From NCBI GenBank assembly GCA_029243145.1, contig JAQWSQ010000123.1:1-64000 (forward strand): a stretch of 64,000 nt of DNA. The letters run 5' to 3'. Position numbers and translations under genes: made by a program. This DNA is from Planctomycetaceae bacterium. Its GTDB lineage: Bacteria > Planctomycetota > Planctomycetia > Planctomycetales > Planctomycetaceae. Each line of letters opens with the position of its first letter. The first letter of the stretch is position 1. Below the pieces are notes generated by a model. It was not told where the DNA came from, did not search any database, and saw only the letters and a list, made by a program, of their open reading frames with translations. Shown one piece after another: positions 7,772 through 17,105 of the stretch.

Positions 7772-10486
7772 CTACCAGACGTATTCGACCTTCAACTCGG
7801 CTTTGTTGTCGGTGAAGATGACCGGCAGGAGTAACTCCTGTTTGCCGTTGGAGGAGCGAGTGATGGCATCAGAGGGAACTTTGAGTTCCAGGATTTTATC
7901 GAGGAGATACAAACCGTCGGCACGTTTTTCAATGTTGCCGGTGGCCACTCGTAAGTAGAGATTTTCGGGAGCTTTTTCATTGGTCGTCACGGTTAATGTT
8001 CGCGAGAAAGAGGTGTCTCCTTTGTTGGGAACGGGTGCCGGGTAATCGGCAACGGTCACACCTTGAAACGCATAGAGAAATGTGGGTCGACCTGCTTTGT
8101 TCAATTCGTAGCCGAGGAAGGAGTAGCCGGCATCGCGGGCTTTTTCAGCCGGCCAACTGACATCCAGACTTTCCAGGACGGCGAACGGTTGCCCGGTGGG
8201 AAGTTTGACCAAGTGATCGCCGAGCGGGTTTTGGTTTCCCTGACCGCGACCGACCCAGTGTTTGGCGGCATCGATGAAAGCTCCGTGCCAGATTGATCGG
8301 ACGACCATTTCTTCGGCATCAAAGGCCAAATGCGCTTCTTCGGGATAGCCGACTGCGATGCCTCGCGGGGACAAATCGGTCATGAAGTTCCGATAGATAA
8401 TCGGACTGTTTTTGGGTTCGAGAACAATCGATTGCCCGCCAACACCTAACGGAACGGCGGCCTTGTCGCGGTCCTCCAGATACAACCAGATGGCAGAAAG
8501 TTGTTTGTTGGTATCGCCATCGAGAACCTTGGGCAAGATTGTGCGACCGTTTGGCCAGGCCGACGGCATCCGTGTGCCACGCCGATATTCTTGCGGGTTG
8601 ATCATGTAGCGATAAAACCAATCTTCCCGCAGTCGGGTCGACATGGTTTGCAGATCGAGGGCCTGAATACCGGACGACTTTTTGTTGCCAAAGGGATGAC
8701 ATTTGACGCAGGAGAGTCCTTTATCACCAATCATCGCGCGGCCTTCTGCTTTCACTCGATAATCGGGTTGATCGAATTTTGCCCGGGCTGAGAGACTCTT
8801 GCGATCCAGTTCGGGAAATTCGGTCAGCAACGTTTTCACATGATTGGCTCCGAACTTGGGCATTCGAGTCAGCATGTAAGGTCGGTCGTTGGCGCCGTTG
8901 TTCAGGATATGTTGTAACCAGGGGTCGTTCAGTTTGTCACCGACGCCCGTCAATGCGGGTGGGATACGTCCTTCGTCTCCCATTTCGGGGATCGTCCCAA
9001 CAAAATCGGCTTCGCGTTCTCGTTCCACGCCTCCAATGTCGTTGCGTGCGTGACAGGCATAACAATTGAAGGTTGCCATCGTGCGAAAGACGGCTTGTTC
9101 GCCGGTCGGTGTTTCGGCAGAACTCAAATTACCCAGCGAGGCTTGAATGACTTTCGCTTGCGTGTCGTTGAGAGAGAAGTAGGGAACACCTTTGATTGCG
9201 GCAACTGCTTGACACCCGCCGACCGGTTTGAGGTCGGCCAGTTTTATGGCAGCAAGCGTTGGCTTGATGTTTTGGTTGTCTATTTTAAGGTCGTGACAGT
9301 TTGCGCATCCGACGGACGCAAAAATCTGCCGCCCTTCAGCGACCAGTTTTTGATCGAGTATAAATTGATCGCCGTCTGCTTTGACCACAATCTTTTCTTG
9401 GGTGGGAGTGAGGTCGGCGGCCAACGAACGCCGCTTGAGGTCCGGTCCTTCATACTCGGCAGAGATCGTCCACTCGCCTCCCCCTTGAAAATAATCAACG
9501 ATCACTTCATGGACACCGGCGGTCAGTTCGACGGTTCCGTCTTTCGTTGAGTGAGGGTGGATACCATCCACATTGACCACTTTTTTGCCGTCTACGAGCA
9601 GCCAGCTACCGTCATCCGAGCCAAGATGAAATTTGTATTGGCCCGCTTTTGCGATGTGGAGATAGCCAATAAAACGGACGCCGAAATTATTGGTCTTACC
9701 AGCGACCGTCAAATCGAACCCGGCAGACTTATCAGAATTCTTGGGAGTCATGGTGCCGAAATCGGGAAGCTCTTGCCAATTCCCTTCAAACACCTGATAC
9801 AAAATATTGGCCGGAGCAACAACATCCTTGAGCAAATAGTTGGCGATGTCGCGTGCTTCTTCATTTTTGAGATTCAAATTGGGCATGCGGCCCGAAGGCC
9901 GGTGTTTGTGCGGGTCTCGCAAAAAATCGGTCAACGCATTGATGCTGTACTTCTCATCGAGCTTGCCCAAGGGTACGGAGGTCGCCAATGGTTTGGCCTC
10001 TTTTTTCTGACTGCCGTGACACGCCACGCACCCCACCTGATGAAACAGATTCCGTCCTTTGTTAACAAAGGGACCACTTGCGGGAGTCGGTTGAAACGTC
10101 CCCGTGCTGGTCAGAAAGTGAGTGAGCGCTGTGACCTTCTGCTCTTTCTCGGCATCACTTAACCCCGCGAACAGGTTCGGCATCAATGTTCCCGGTTTTA
10201 CGGCTTGCGGATCGGCAATAAACTTTTCAATGTGCTGGCGATCAATGCGGCTGCCGACTTCGGTGAGGACGGGAGCCGAGCGGAGAGTCAGGCCGGGCTG
10301 CTTGTCAGCTTTGTGGCACTTCACACAATTCAATTCGCCCAACAGATATAAACCCGCGTCAATCGCTTTGGCGTCGTCATTGGCATAAAATCGCTCGAAT
10401 GCAGGAAGTTGCGGATGAGCGGCCACAATCTCCGAATGCAGATAGCCAGTGTAGAAAGCGAACGCCAGAGCAAATAGAATTCTCAT
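7772..10486 (-). CDS. Secreted five-haem cytochrome c protein with PA14 domain
   Basis: 904 residues with a signal-like N-terminus. Five CxxCH haem-binding motifs are visible: CVKCH at 54, CVACH at 153, CANCH at 394, CYACH at 475 and CVKCH at 593. A PA14-type beta domain lies between the second and third (about 228-350, with YKFHLGSDDGSWLLVDG), a fold often used for carbohydrate binding. The C-terminal 200 residues are uncharacterised. Likely periplasmic or surface-bound electron carrier acting with the downstream propeller protein. No good Shine-Dalgarno is seen before ATG 10486. Haem attachment would depend on a system II synthase such as the ccsBA gene at 31.8 kb. Confidence 0.85.
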   Translation of the reverse strand: MRILFALAFAFYTGYLHSEIVAAHPQLPAFERFYANDDAKAIDAGLYLLGELNCVKCHKADKQPGLTLRSAPVLTEVGSRIDRQHIEKFIADPQAVKPGTLMPNLFAGLSDAEKEQKVTALTHFLTSTGTFQPTPASGPFVNKGRNLFHQVGCVACHGSQKKEAKPLATSVPLGKLDEKYSINALTDFLRDPHKHRPSGRMPNLNLKNEEARDIANYLLKDVVAPANILYQVFEGNWQELPDFGTMTPKNSDKSAGFDLTVAGKTNNFGVRFIGYLHIAKAGQYKFHLGSDDGSWLLVDGKKVVNVDGIHPHSTKDGTVELTAGVHEVIVDYFQGGGEWTISAEYEGPDLKRRSLAADLTPTQEKIVVKADGDQFILDQKLVAEGRQIFASVGCANCHDLKIDNQNIKPTLAAIKLADLKPVGGCQAVAAIKGVPYFSLNDTQAKVIQASLGNLSSAETPTGEQAVFRTMATFNCYACHARNDIGGVEREREADFVGTIPEMGDEGRIPPALTGVGDKLNDPWLQHILNNGANDRPYMLTRMPKFGANHVKTLLTEFPELDRKSLSARAKFDQPDYRVKAEGRAMIGDKGLSCVKCHPFGNKKSSGIQALDLQTMSTRLREDWFYRYMINPQEYRRGTRMPSAWPNGRTILPKVLDGDTNKQLSAIWLYLEDRDKAAVPLGVGGQSIVLEPKNSPIIYRNFMTDLSPRGIAVGYPEEAHLAFDAEEMVVRSIWHGAFIDAAKHWVGRGQGNQNPLGDHLVKLPTGQPFAVLESLDVSWPAEKARDAGYSFLGYELNKAGRPTFLYAFQGVTVADYPAPVPNKGDTSFSRTLTVTTNEKAPENLYLRVATGNIEKRADGLYLLDKILELKVPSDAITRSSNGKQELLLPVIFTDNKAELKVEYVW

Positions 10487-10530
10487 GATGTCGATAGTTT
10501 TGTAAGAAAGTGATCGGGTGGGCAGTCTAG

Positions 10531-10550
10531 GTAGATCATTGAAGATCTAC
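10531..10550. promoter_or_regulatory. Inverted repeat between divergent redox genes
   Basis: GTAGATC-ATTGAA-GATCTAC: 7-bp arms with a 6-nt spacer, in the 289-nt gap between the divergent cytochrome and redoxin genes. It is followed by an AT-rich TATTATAAC that could be a -10 element. A shared operator is possible. Nothing else recognisable is present in this gap. Confidence 0.35.
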
Positions 10551-10775
10551 TATTATAACGAACATTTGATATCAGACGCAAAGGCTTAATCGACTCCAAA
10601 CGTCAAAGTTTGAGTGGAGGACCGAATGCTTCTCCGATTCTGCATCCTCAAAACCCCTCTTGCAGAAATCGAAGACCCTCATAGTATGATAACTGTTGAA
10701 ACTTTGCAGCGTTTCGCCGGGTATCCTCTCAAAATCAGATCATCAGCTTTTTCTTCAACCGACAAGACCTTATTT

Positions 10776-12758
10776 ATGCGAACACATGTTCTGATCGTCT
10801 TGTGTTTGATGTCTGGTAGCCTCTTGGCTGCCGAGAGTTCTAAAAAAGGCGGAGATTCGTTCGCATTTTCTACGAAATCACTGGTTGATCAGTCGATTGA
10901 GGTTCGAGAGACCGACGAAAAACGCATCACGGTTGTTTGTTTTCTGGGAGCCGAATGCCCGGTCGCTCGTCTTTACGGTCCGCGATTACAGAAACTCTCT
11001 GAGCAGCTTGCGTCTGAGGGTGTCTCCTTCATCGGTGTCGGCAGCAATATTCACGATTCGGTCGACGATTTGAAAGAATTTGCGAACTTGACGGGGATTC
11101 AGTTTCCCATCATTAAAGACTTCGAAAATCGAATCGCCGATCAATTCTCTGCCGAGCGAACCGCGGAAGTCTTTGTGCTCGATCATCGGTTGCAGGTGCA
11201 GTATCGGGGGCGCATCGATAATGAATATCAGCCGGGCGTCAAACGCTCTCAAACCACCCGACGGGAACTCAAGCAGGCATTGGATGAGTTGCTGTCGGGT
11301 CAACCAGTGACGGTTGCTCGAACAGACGGTGTTGGCTGTCTCATTGGTCGTGTGAAGAAAGGCAAAGTCACGACCGAGATCACTTACGCGAAAGAGGTCT
11401 CGCGTATTTTGCAGAAACATTGCATCGAGTGTCATCAACCGAACGAAATTGGGCCGTTCTCTTTAACGGAGTTCGACGAAGTTCTTGGTTGGGCACCCAT
11501 GATGGTTGAGGTCATTGAGAACGGTCGGATGCCTCCTTGGAACGCAGACCCGAAACATGGCTCGTTCATCAACGCGCGACTGATGCCTGCTGCGGAAAAA
11601 CAAATCCTGAAAGAGTGGGTCGAAGGAGGCACGCCCTTCGGTCAACCGAAAGACTTGCCTTCCCCCGTCGTCAATCAGTCGGCGAGTACCGACCGAGATT
11701 GGCAACTCGAACACGAACCGGATCTCATTCTGCCAATGGGCAAACAACCTTTTGAGGTCGCGGCTGATGAGTTTGTGGAATACCAATACTACGTGGTCGA
11801 TCCCGGCTTTGAGAAAGAGACTTGGATTACCGATGCCCAAGTGTTGCCGGGAAATCGTGCGGTCGTCCATCATTGCATCGTTTTCGTTCGTCCCCCCGAT
11901 GGCGCTGATACCAAAGGGATTGGTTGGTTGACCGCTTATGTGCCCGGTCAACGTGCGTTGGCTTTACCGGAAGGATATGCGCGTCGCATTCCGGCGGGAT
12001 CGAAACTCGTTTTTCAGATGCACTACACACCAACGGGGTCTCAGGAAGAGGATTTGACGCGGCTCGGTTTGTGCTTTTTGGAGGAATCCGCGGTCACACA
12101 CGAACTATTCACGCTGGCCGCCATCAATCATGATTTTGAAATACCGCCCAACGAAGGGAACTTTCCGATACACGGGTCACGGGACAATTTGCCCGAAAAT
12201 GGAAAGTTGCTCGCGGTCGCACCTCACATGCACTTACGCGGCAAAAGTTTCCAACTCTTTGCGGAGAAGAAGCAAGGCAAAACAACCTTGCTCAACGTAC
12301 CGAAATACGATTTCAATTGGCAACACGTTTATGCGTTCGCTGAACCGATTAGACTGAAAGAAATCGATAGAATTTCGTTTGTCTCGCATTTCGATAATTC
12401 GGACAAAAATCCTTCCAACCCCGACCCCGAAGCCTATGTGACTTGGGGAGATCAGACCTATCAGGAGATGGCGATTGGTTTTTTGGAAGTCGCCGTGCCG
12501 CGCCGAACATCGGCCAATGAATCTCTCTCGCCACAACCCAAACCCAAAGGGCCAAGCAAAGCCGTCAAACAGGCGGCTGAAAAGTATACCGACCAATACT
12601 TCCAGAAATTCGATACCAATAGTGATGATGTGATTCTTAAGGACGAACTTCCCAGTGCGATTGGACGATTCGGATTTCGCGATCTCGACCGCGACCGCGA
12701 TGGCAGCATCACGCGCGATGAAATTCGTCAATCCTATCTGCGACGCGAGCGATCATGA
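10776..12758 (+). CDS. Redoxin-cytochrome c-copper monooxygenase-like-EF-hand protein
   Basis: 660 residues from ATG 10776, which begins a proper signal peptide (MRTHVLIVLCLMSGSLLAAE); the longer frame upstream has none. Order of domains: an AhpC/TSA-type redoxin (about 25-190) with GAECPVARLYG at the active-site position and only one Cys there; a CIECH haem motif at 216-220; a type II copper, ascorbate-dependent monooxygenase-like region with VVHHCIVF (about 364), FQMHYTP (415) and APHMHLRG (483); then two EF-hands (FDTNSDD about 611, DRDRDGS about 638). Exported redox enzyme, substrate unknown. Its stop overlaps the next start (ATGA). Confidence 0.82.
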   Translation: MRTHVLIVLCLMSGSLLAAESSKKGGDSFAFSTKSLVDQSIEVRETDEKRITVVCFLGAECPVARLYGPRLQKLSEQLASEGVSFIGVGSNIHDSVDDLKEFANLTGIQFPIIKDFENRIADQFSAERTAEVFVLDHRLQVQYRGRIDNEYQPGVKRSQTTRRELKQALDELLSGQPVTVARTDGVGCLIGRVKKGKVTTEITYAKEVSRILQKHCIECHQPNEIGPFSLTEFDEVLGWAPMMVEVIENGRMPPWNADPKHGSFINARLMPAAEKQILKEWVEGGTPFGQPKDLPSPVVNQSASTDRDWQLEHEPDLILPMGKQPFEVAADEFVEYQYYVVDPGFEKETWITDAQVLPGNRAVVHHCIVFVRPPDGADTKGIGWLTAYVPGQRALALPEGYARRIPAGSKLVFQMHYTPTGSQEEDLTRLGLCFLEESAVTHELFTLAAINHDFEIPPNEGNFPIHGSRDNLPENGKLLAVAPHMHLRGKSFQLFAEKKQGKTTLLNVPKYDFNWQHVYAFAEPIRLKEIDRISFVSHFDNSDKNPSNPDPEAYVTWGDQTYQEMAIGFLEVAVPRRTSANESLSPQPKPKGPSKAVKQAAEKYTDQYFQKFDTNSDDVILKDELPSAIGRFGFRDLDRDRDGSITRDEIRQSYLRRERS

Positions 12759-15085
12759 GCGCGTTGTTTCATCGCCTGTTATCGGCATCCACACGTCATC
12801 GCGTTTGGTCCTTACTCTTCATCCTCGCGTTGACGACGCTCGCTTTGATCGGTCGTGTTAATCCCGAATGGATTCTCGGTGGAGAAGAACCGGCACCTGC
12901 CCCTCAAACTTCTCCTGCCAAGCCCACTGCAAAACCCACCACTAAGCCCACCGCCAAACCACAACCTTCACCCAATGTCTCTCCGTTACGAGTCGACAAT
13001 GCGGACGTGGTTCTCATTGTGGATAGTAAAAAGTTTTTTACACCCGAGGGAAGTCAGGCGATTCGGCAAGTCGTCGAATCGATTGAAGCACTTTCGATGG
13101 TCGAGGACATTTTCTGGCTCGATGAAGTTCCGCCCATCAATCTCTTCAGCCTACAAAATCCCATCTTTCCCACCGGAACCGCTTCCGCGCGACAATTCGA
13201 AGACGCGCGCGAACAGGCACTCGCCAACCCACTGATTCGCGGCCAACTACTCTCTGAAGACACTGAAACACTGCTTTTATTGATCCACCTCGATTGGTTG
13301 TTTGTCGAATCGGACGATCAATGTTCCGAGTTGATTCGCGCGACCGCACAAAAAGTGGATGACGATAATCCCGATGTCGAGATGTGGTTTCTGGTGACCG
13401 GACGTGTGCCGGGCTATATCACGTTTGAAAAATCCCGCGGCGAAAATCAGAAACGCTATCAAATCATCGGTTACGGAATGATTCTGATCATGGCGGTGAT
13501 TCTCTTTCGTGGAGTCCGCGCGGTCTTGATCGTTTCAGCGGCTCCGATTCTGGGAGTCTTCTGGACGCAGGGCATCCTCTGCTTCTTCGACCTGCAAGAC
13601 AACCCGTTTAACGACATTGTATTACCTGTCTTGATCAGCTTGGTTGGTTTCACCGACGGCGTGCATTTAATGGTCGAGATCCGTCGTCGCCGAGCGAATG
13701 GTGATTCCTCGCGCAAAGCGGCCAACGATGCACTCCAAAAAGTGGGGCTCGCCTGTTTTCTGACATCGTTGACGACCGCCATCGGCTTGGGCGCGTTGTC
13801 GCTCGCCCATCATGAAGTGGTGCGCGAGTTTGGTTGGAGCTGCGTGATCGGTGTCGTGCTGACATTTTTCGCAGTCGTTCTCGTCATTCCGCTGCTCTGT
13901 TCGACCCGCTTGGGAAATCGACTCGAACAGGGACACGGTGAAGGCCTCGTTGATCGCAGTTTGGGTAAAATCGAACTCATCATCGATTGGGTTCTGAAAC
14001 GTCGCAAGACAATGTCGTTCATAGCAATCAGTATCACGTTAGTGCTGATCGGGATCTCACTCACCTTGCGGCCCGATGAACGTGTCCAAAATGCCCTGCC
14101 GACCGATTCCGAAGTGACCCGCGCCATCGCCCATCTCGATGACAAGCTGAACGGCATGGAGACGGCAGAAGTAAAGATCGTTTGGAACGAAGAGATCGAG
14201 AGTGATTCCGAAGAGATTCTGGAGGTCTTGCGAGAGATTCATGCGATTCTCGACAAGGAAGAATTGATCGGACACCCGGTCTCTTTGAAAAGCTTTGTCG
14301 ATGTCCTGCCCGGCGATCCCGACGCGGCACAACGCATGTCGATGGTCGAACTGCTTCCTCCACCGCTCAAGAGAGTTTTCATCACGCCCGAACGTCGGCA
14401 GGCCAAAGTTACTTTTCGCGCTCGCGACTTGGGCATTGCCACTTACGGCCCGGTATTCGAACGGATTGAAGCTCAGTTACTGAATGCGGAACAAAATCAC
14501 GGCAAGTTCGACCTCGATCTGGAAGGGAATGCGGTTTGGCGTTGGGAAAATCTGCAACAGATTGTGGTCGACCTAGCGTACAGCCTCGGCAGTGCCTCGA
14601 TTGTGATCTTCCTCGTGCTGACCATTGCTTATCGATCCATTCGCATCGGATTGATCGCGCTGGTCCCCAACTTCTTCCCGCTTGCATTCACGGGAACATG
14701 GTTGGTCGCCACCGGACAATCGCTCGAATTGGCGATGGTCTGTGCGTTCACGGTTTGTCTTGGTATCGCCGTGGATGATACGATCCATTTTCTCACCCGC
14801 TATCGAGAAGAGAGCGACGACAAAACCGACGAAGAAGCGATCCGGTCGGCGTTCGTCTCCACCGGGACCGCTTTGATTATGACGACCGTAATTCTGACCG
14901 TTGGTTTCTCGACGGTCATCATGAGCGGCATGCGCGAACAGCGCATCTTCGCCACAATGGGTTGTCTCACGATTTCGTCAGCCCTCTTGGGAGACCTGAT
15001 CTTCTTACCTCCGATGCTGGCCTATTTCCGCAAACGGAAGAAGGCGAAAACAGATTCAGTCGAGGATTCATCAGAAAATGTTTAA
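12755..15085 (+). CDS. MMPL/RND-family membrane exporter
   Basis: 776 residues. One N-terminal membrane helix, then a long periplasmic loop that begins with a Pro/Ala/Lys-rich PTAKPTTKPT stretch, five or so helices in a sterol-sensing-like block (ILIMAVILFRGVRAVLIVSAAP onward), a second loop, and a second helix block with GIAVDDTIHFLTRYREE, a typical RND motif. Usual MMPL length. These proteins move lipids or other hydrophobic molecules out of the inner membrane. The 4-nt overlap with the preceding redox gene implies translational coupling, so cargo and enzyme may be connected. Confidence 0.88.
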   Translation: MSALFHRLLSASTRHRVWSLLFILALTTLALIGRVNPEWILGGEEPAPAPQTSPAKPTAKPTTKPTAKPQPSPNVSPLRVDNADVVLIVDSKKFFTPEGSQAIRQVVESIEALSMVEDIFWLDEVPPINLFSLQNPIFPTGTASARQFEDAREQALANPLIRGQLLSEDTETLLLLIHLDWLFVESDDQCSELIRATAQKVDDDNPDVEMWFLVTGRVPGYITFEKSRGENQKRYQIIGYGMILIMAVILFRGVRAVLIVSAAPILGVFWTQGILCFFDLQDNPFNDIVLPVLISLVGFTDGVHLMVEIRRRRANGDSSRKAANDALQKVGLACFLTSLTTAIGLGALSLAHHEVVREFGWSCVIGVVLTFFAVVLVIPLLCSTRLGNRLEQGHGEGLVDRSLGKIELIIDWVLKRRKTMSFIAISITLVLIGISLTLRPDERVQNALPTDSEVTRAIAHLDDKLNGMETAEVKIVWNEEIESDSEEILEVLREIHAILDKEELIGHPVSLKSFVDVLPGDPDAAQRMSMVELLPPPLKRVFITPERRQAKVTFRARDLGIATYGPVFERIEAQLLNAEQNHGKFDLDLEGNAVWRWENLQQIVVDLAYSLGSASIVIFLVLTIAYRSIRIGLIALVPNFFPLAFTGTWLVATGQSLELAMVCAFTVCLGIAVDDTIHFLTRYREESDDKTDEEAIRSAFVSTGTALIMTTVILTVGFSTVIMSGMREQRIFATMGCLTISSALLGDLIFLPPMLAYFRKRKKAKTDSVEDSSENV

Positions 15086-15114
15086 TGGCGTTGGGTCTGC
15101 GTTTTATGTTGTAG

Positions 15115-15131
15115 GGTCCGCTTTGCGGACC
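15115..15131. repeat. Hairpin GGTCCGC/GCGGACC
   Basis: A 7-bp perfect stem with a TTT loop, 30 nt after the MMPL stop. No T-tract follows, so it is a weak terminator candidate; I recall similar GGGTCCGCTTTGCGGACC elements in planctomycete intergenic DNA. Confidence 0.45.
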
Positions 15132-15314
15132 GTTCAGTTCGACGCAAAGTCGATCGGCCAAGAAATGCTAGGGATATTTGTGTAGCGACTGTCTTGAAAA
15201 TCAAGTGGATTGGAGTTGTTGATTCGATGTTCATTCCGAAACGGCAATTCAGGAGCTGGTGAATACGTCGATGCTTTACAGGAGTCAGGGTCCACATCTT
15301 CTTGTGGAAATGCT

Positions 15315-15350
15315 CACATGCTCACGCTGGCGAGCACTTGGCTCCCGGCT
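15315..15350. repeat. Dispersed GTGCCATG-type palindromic repeat, copy 2
   Basis: CACATGCTCACGCTGGCGAG followed by CACTTGGCTCCCGG: a diverged copy of the element at 3171, followed by GGCTGTGCCTGACGTCAG, itself a small palindrome related to the GTCAGGCTGTGCCTGAC at 54223. Confidence 0.45.
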
Positions 15351-15520
15351 GTGCCTGACGTCAGAAAGAACTCACCACGAATGACTCGAATCAATCGAAT
15401 GAAGTTTTCTCATACAATGTGGCCAAAACAGGGTGGCGGGGTCGCTCCGTGAAACGGAAGCCCCTGGTCAATTGATCGGGAAGGATTTGACCGCGGATCA
15501 TACGAATTTCGCGGATGAAA

Positions 15521-15560
15521 CTCACATGCTCACGTGAGCGAGAGTATGGCACCCGGCTTG
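15521..15560. repeat. Dispersed GTGCCATG-type palindromic repeat, copy 3
   Basis: CTCACATGCTCACGTGAGCG followed by AGAGTATGGCACCCGG: the same element as at 3171, with CTCACGTGAG at its centre. Confidence 0.5.
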
Positions 15561-15661
15561 TCCGCCAGTGAGAAAAAACACTCACGCAGCGGCGCGGTGG
15601 CGCAGAGGAAACAAACAACACACTTGACTAGGTAGCATCAATCGCTCGTCTATCAGTGTGC

Positions 15662-15690
15662 CTCATACCGATACTCCGTATCGGTATGAG
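15662..15690. repeat. Perfect 13-bp hairpin
   Basis: CTCATACCGATAC-TCC-GTATCGGTATGAG, perfect 13-bp arms and a 3-nt loop, 57 nt downstream of the PadR operon's last gene (minus strand). No T-run follows on either strand. It may end or stabilise the operon mRNA. Confidence 0.5.
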
Positions 15691-15746
15691 CGACGTTGAA
15701 TTGCTCATAAGGTTTTTGGCTGGTGGAACTGGCCCGAATTCACTGG

Positions 15747-16886
15747 TCAATTTACACCATATCCTTCACTTGGCATTTGAGGCTGTAGAGACTTAGGATT
15801 TTTGATGATGTATCTGACCAAATCGACAATTTCGTCTGAAGGGGAATAAGTCCAACTTGGCGATGAAATGTCCGCTTCGTTTTTTAAGAATCCAGATTGT
15901 AACTGAATTGGAAGTATTGGCATAAATGTTGCCGCTTCATTGTTGTTTTTGATCCGTTTCATAACGAGCAATTTGGAAATATCAACACCATAGACGCTGA
16001 GGCTTTCTGTGACAGTTTGATCGGAGATTTGCAGCTTGATCGGTGTTAGCATCTGCTTCCGTAGTTCTTCGACCCCATAATAAGAACCTCCATTCGAGGA
16101 TATAATAGCAATAAGCCCCGTGTCTGATTTCACCCAATCCCCACGCACAAATGATTTCATCAACCAAAGTGCGTGCGCATCGAATGAAAAGGGGGCTTGA
16201 TTGGCATCAGTGATCAACGAGTGAAGTTGTCCGTTCGAGCCAATCAGAACTTGTCGGGTCTGTTCTGAACGATGATCAAGATCAACATACCAACGGTCGC
16301 CGTGGATCATTCGTGCGGCAGGAGTCAAATCTAAACAAATCCAGATGTCCTGCTCGCGAAAATAATCGGGCCATTCGACATTCAGGTGCGCTGAGCCCGT
16401 TTTCGCCTTTTTCCTGGGGCAAGTCACTGTAAGCTCAAATGCTGACCCCACCTTCCCAACAACCTCTTCCTTGAATTCTTCACCCCAACTCAACGCGACA
16501 GAGAGTAACATATTGCCCGGTTTCACAAGACCGAAATCGACCAATCCCATTTTTCGGGGTGAGAGTGTTATTGATGAAGTCTTGTTAGAACCCAAAAGAT
16601 TTTGTCCACTCAGAGTGACCTGAATAGACTCATCCGTCACGGGTTCGCCATCTTCGTGTTCCAGCTTCACTGTGACCGGGATCCACTCCAGATATTTCAT
16701 CTGTTCGTCATTGGAAGTCGATTTCACCTGCTCGCTCAATTCACGAACTTCTTTAATCAAACCCATGGTCAAGGTTTGGCTGGCATTCATCGTTTGCAGG
16801 ATGGAGTAGGCACCGAAAATCGAGCAGGCACAAAGTACCGCGACGAAGCCGAGGGTGATGCGTTGAATCATGACTTTTCCCCACAT
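15747..16886 (-). CDS. Membrane-anchored protein, C-terminal part of a split gene
   Basis: 379 residues from ATG 16886 (MWGKVMIQR); ATG 16871 is the alternative start. One membrane helix (ITLGFVAVLCACSIFGAYSIL), then a short coiled-coil-like stretch (LTMGLIKEVRELSEQVKS), then about 310 extracytoplasmic residues rich in beta structure. No catalytic motif seen. The codons upstream of 16886 stay open in the same frame back to a TAA at 16902, encoding LWWDA before MWGK. It therefore appears to be the rest of the protein begun at 17105. Third gene of the PadR operon; the PadR protein probably controls it. Confidence 0.7.
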   Translation of the reverse strand: MWGKVMIQRITLGFVAVLCACSIFGAYSILQTMNASQTLTMGLIKEVRELSEQVKSTSNDEQMKYLEWIPVTVKLEHEDGEPVTDESIQVTLSGQNLLGSNKTSSITLSPRKMGLVDFGLVKPGNMLLSVALSWGEEFKEEVVGKVGSAFELTVTCPRKKAKTGSAHLNVEWPDYFREQDIWICLDLTPAARMIHGDRWYVDLDHRSEQTRQVLIGSNGQLHSLITDANQAPFSFDAHALWLMKSFVRGDWVKSDTGLIAIISSNGGSYYGVEELRKQMLTPIKLQISDQTVTESLSVYGVDISKLLVMKRIKNNNEAATFMPILPIQLQSGFLKNEADISSPSWTYSPSDEIVDLVRYIIKNPKSLQPQMPSEGYGVN

Positions 16887-16901
16887 GGCGTCCCACCAGA
16901 G

Positions 16902-17105
16902 TTAGCAGGCGATGGTTGACGGGTTTCCAAAGCGCGAGAGAACCAACTCTCGCGCGGCCTCTTCGTCCTTGCCTTTAATCTGTTCGTATTCCAGCGTTGA
17001 TTGCAGATGGTCGTTAAGTTCATCCAGAATGTCACTGCGCAACATCGGTGGCTCATCGGGCCGCGGCGAGGGCAATTCATTCGAGAGGTCTTCAGGCCAT
17101 ACCAT
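16902..17105 (-). pseudogene. N-terminal fragment of the PadR-linked membrane gene
   Basis: 67 residues from ATG 17105 (MVWPEDLSNELP), overlapping the end of padR by 14 nt. The fragment is a cytosolic helical domain (DILDELNDHLQ, then EAARELVLSRFGNPSTIAC) of the type found at the N-terminus of PadR-linked membrane proteins (HAAS or permease-prefix-like). It stops at TAA 16902-16904, yet the same frame continues with LWWDAMWGKVMIQR and the membrane helix of the following ORF. A single change such as CAA to TAA would explain the break. Translation could restart at ATG 16886, 15 nt on. Confidence 0.65.

Larger units (their letters stand above)
15086..15746. other. Gene-free stretch rich in decayed repeats and hairpins
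   Basis: No credible ORF. It holds a GGTCCGC-TTT-GCGGACC hairpin at 15115-15131, two copies of the dispersed GTGCCATG-type repeat (15315-15350, 15521-15560), an imperfect repeat CGCGGATCATACGAATTTCG near 15492, a GC-rich GCGGCGCGGTGGCGC block near 15588, and a 29-bp perfect hairpin at 15662-15690. It lies between convergent genes and looks like a mosaic of old intergenic elements. Confidence 0.7.

Noticed and set aside
7322-10162. Several plus-strand ORFs of 60-200 codons opposite the cytochrome operon
   Set aside because: They mirror the codon structure of the minus-strand genes, and none has a domain or plausible start region.
15315-15560. CRISPR-like array
   Set aside because: Only two diverged copies, irregular spacing, no cas genes.
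15391-15621. 76-codon minus-strand ORF
   Set aside because: Built from dispersed repeats and hairpins, with no start signal or domain.
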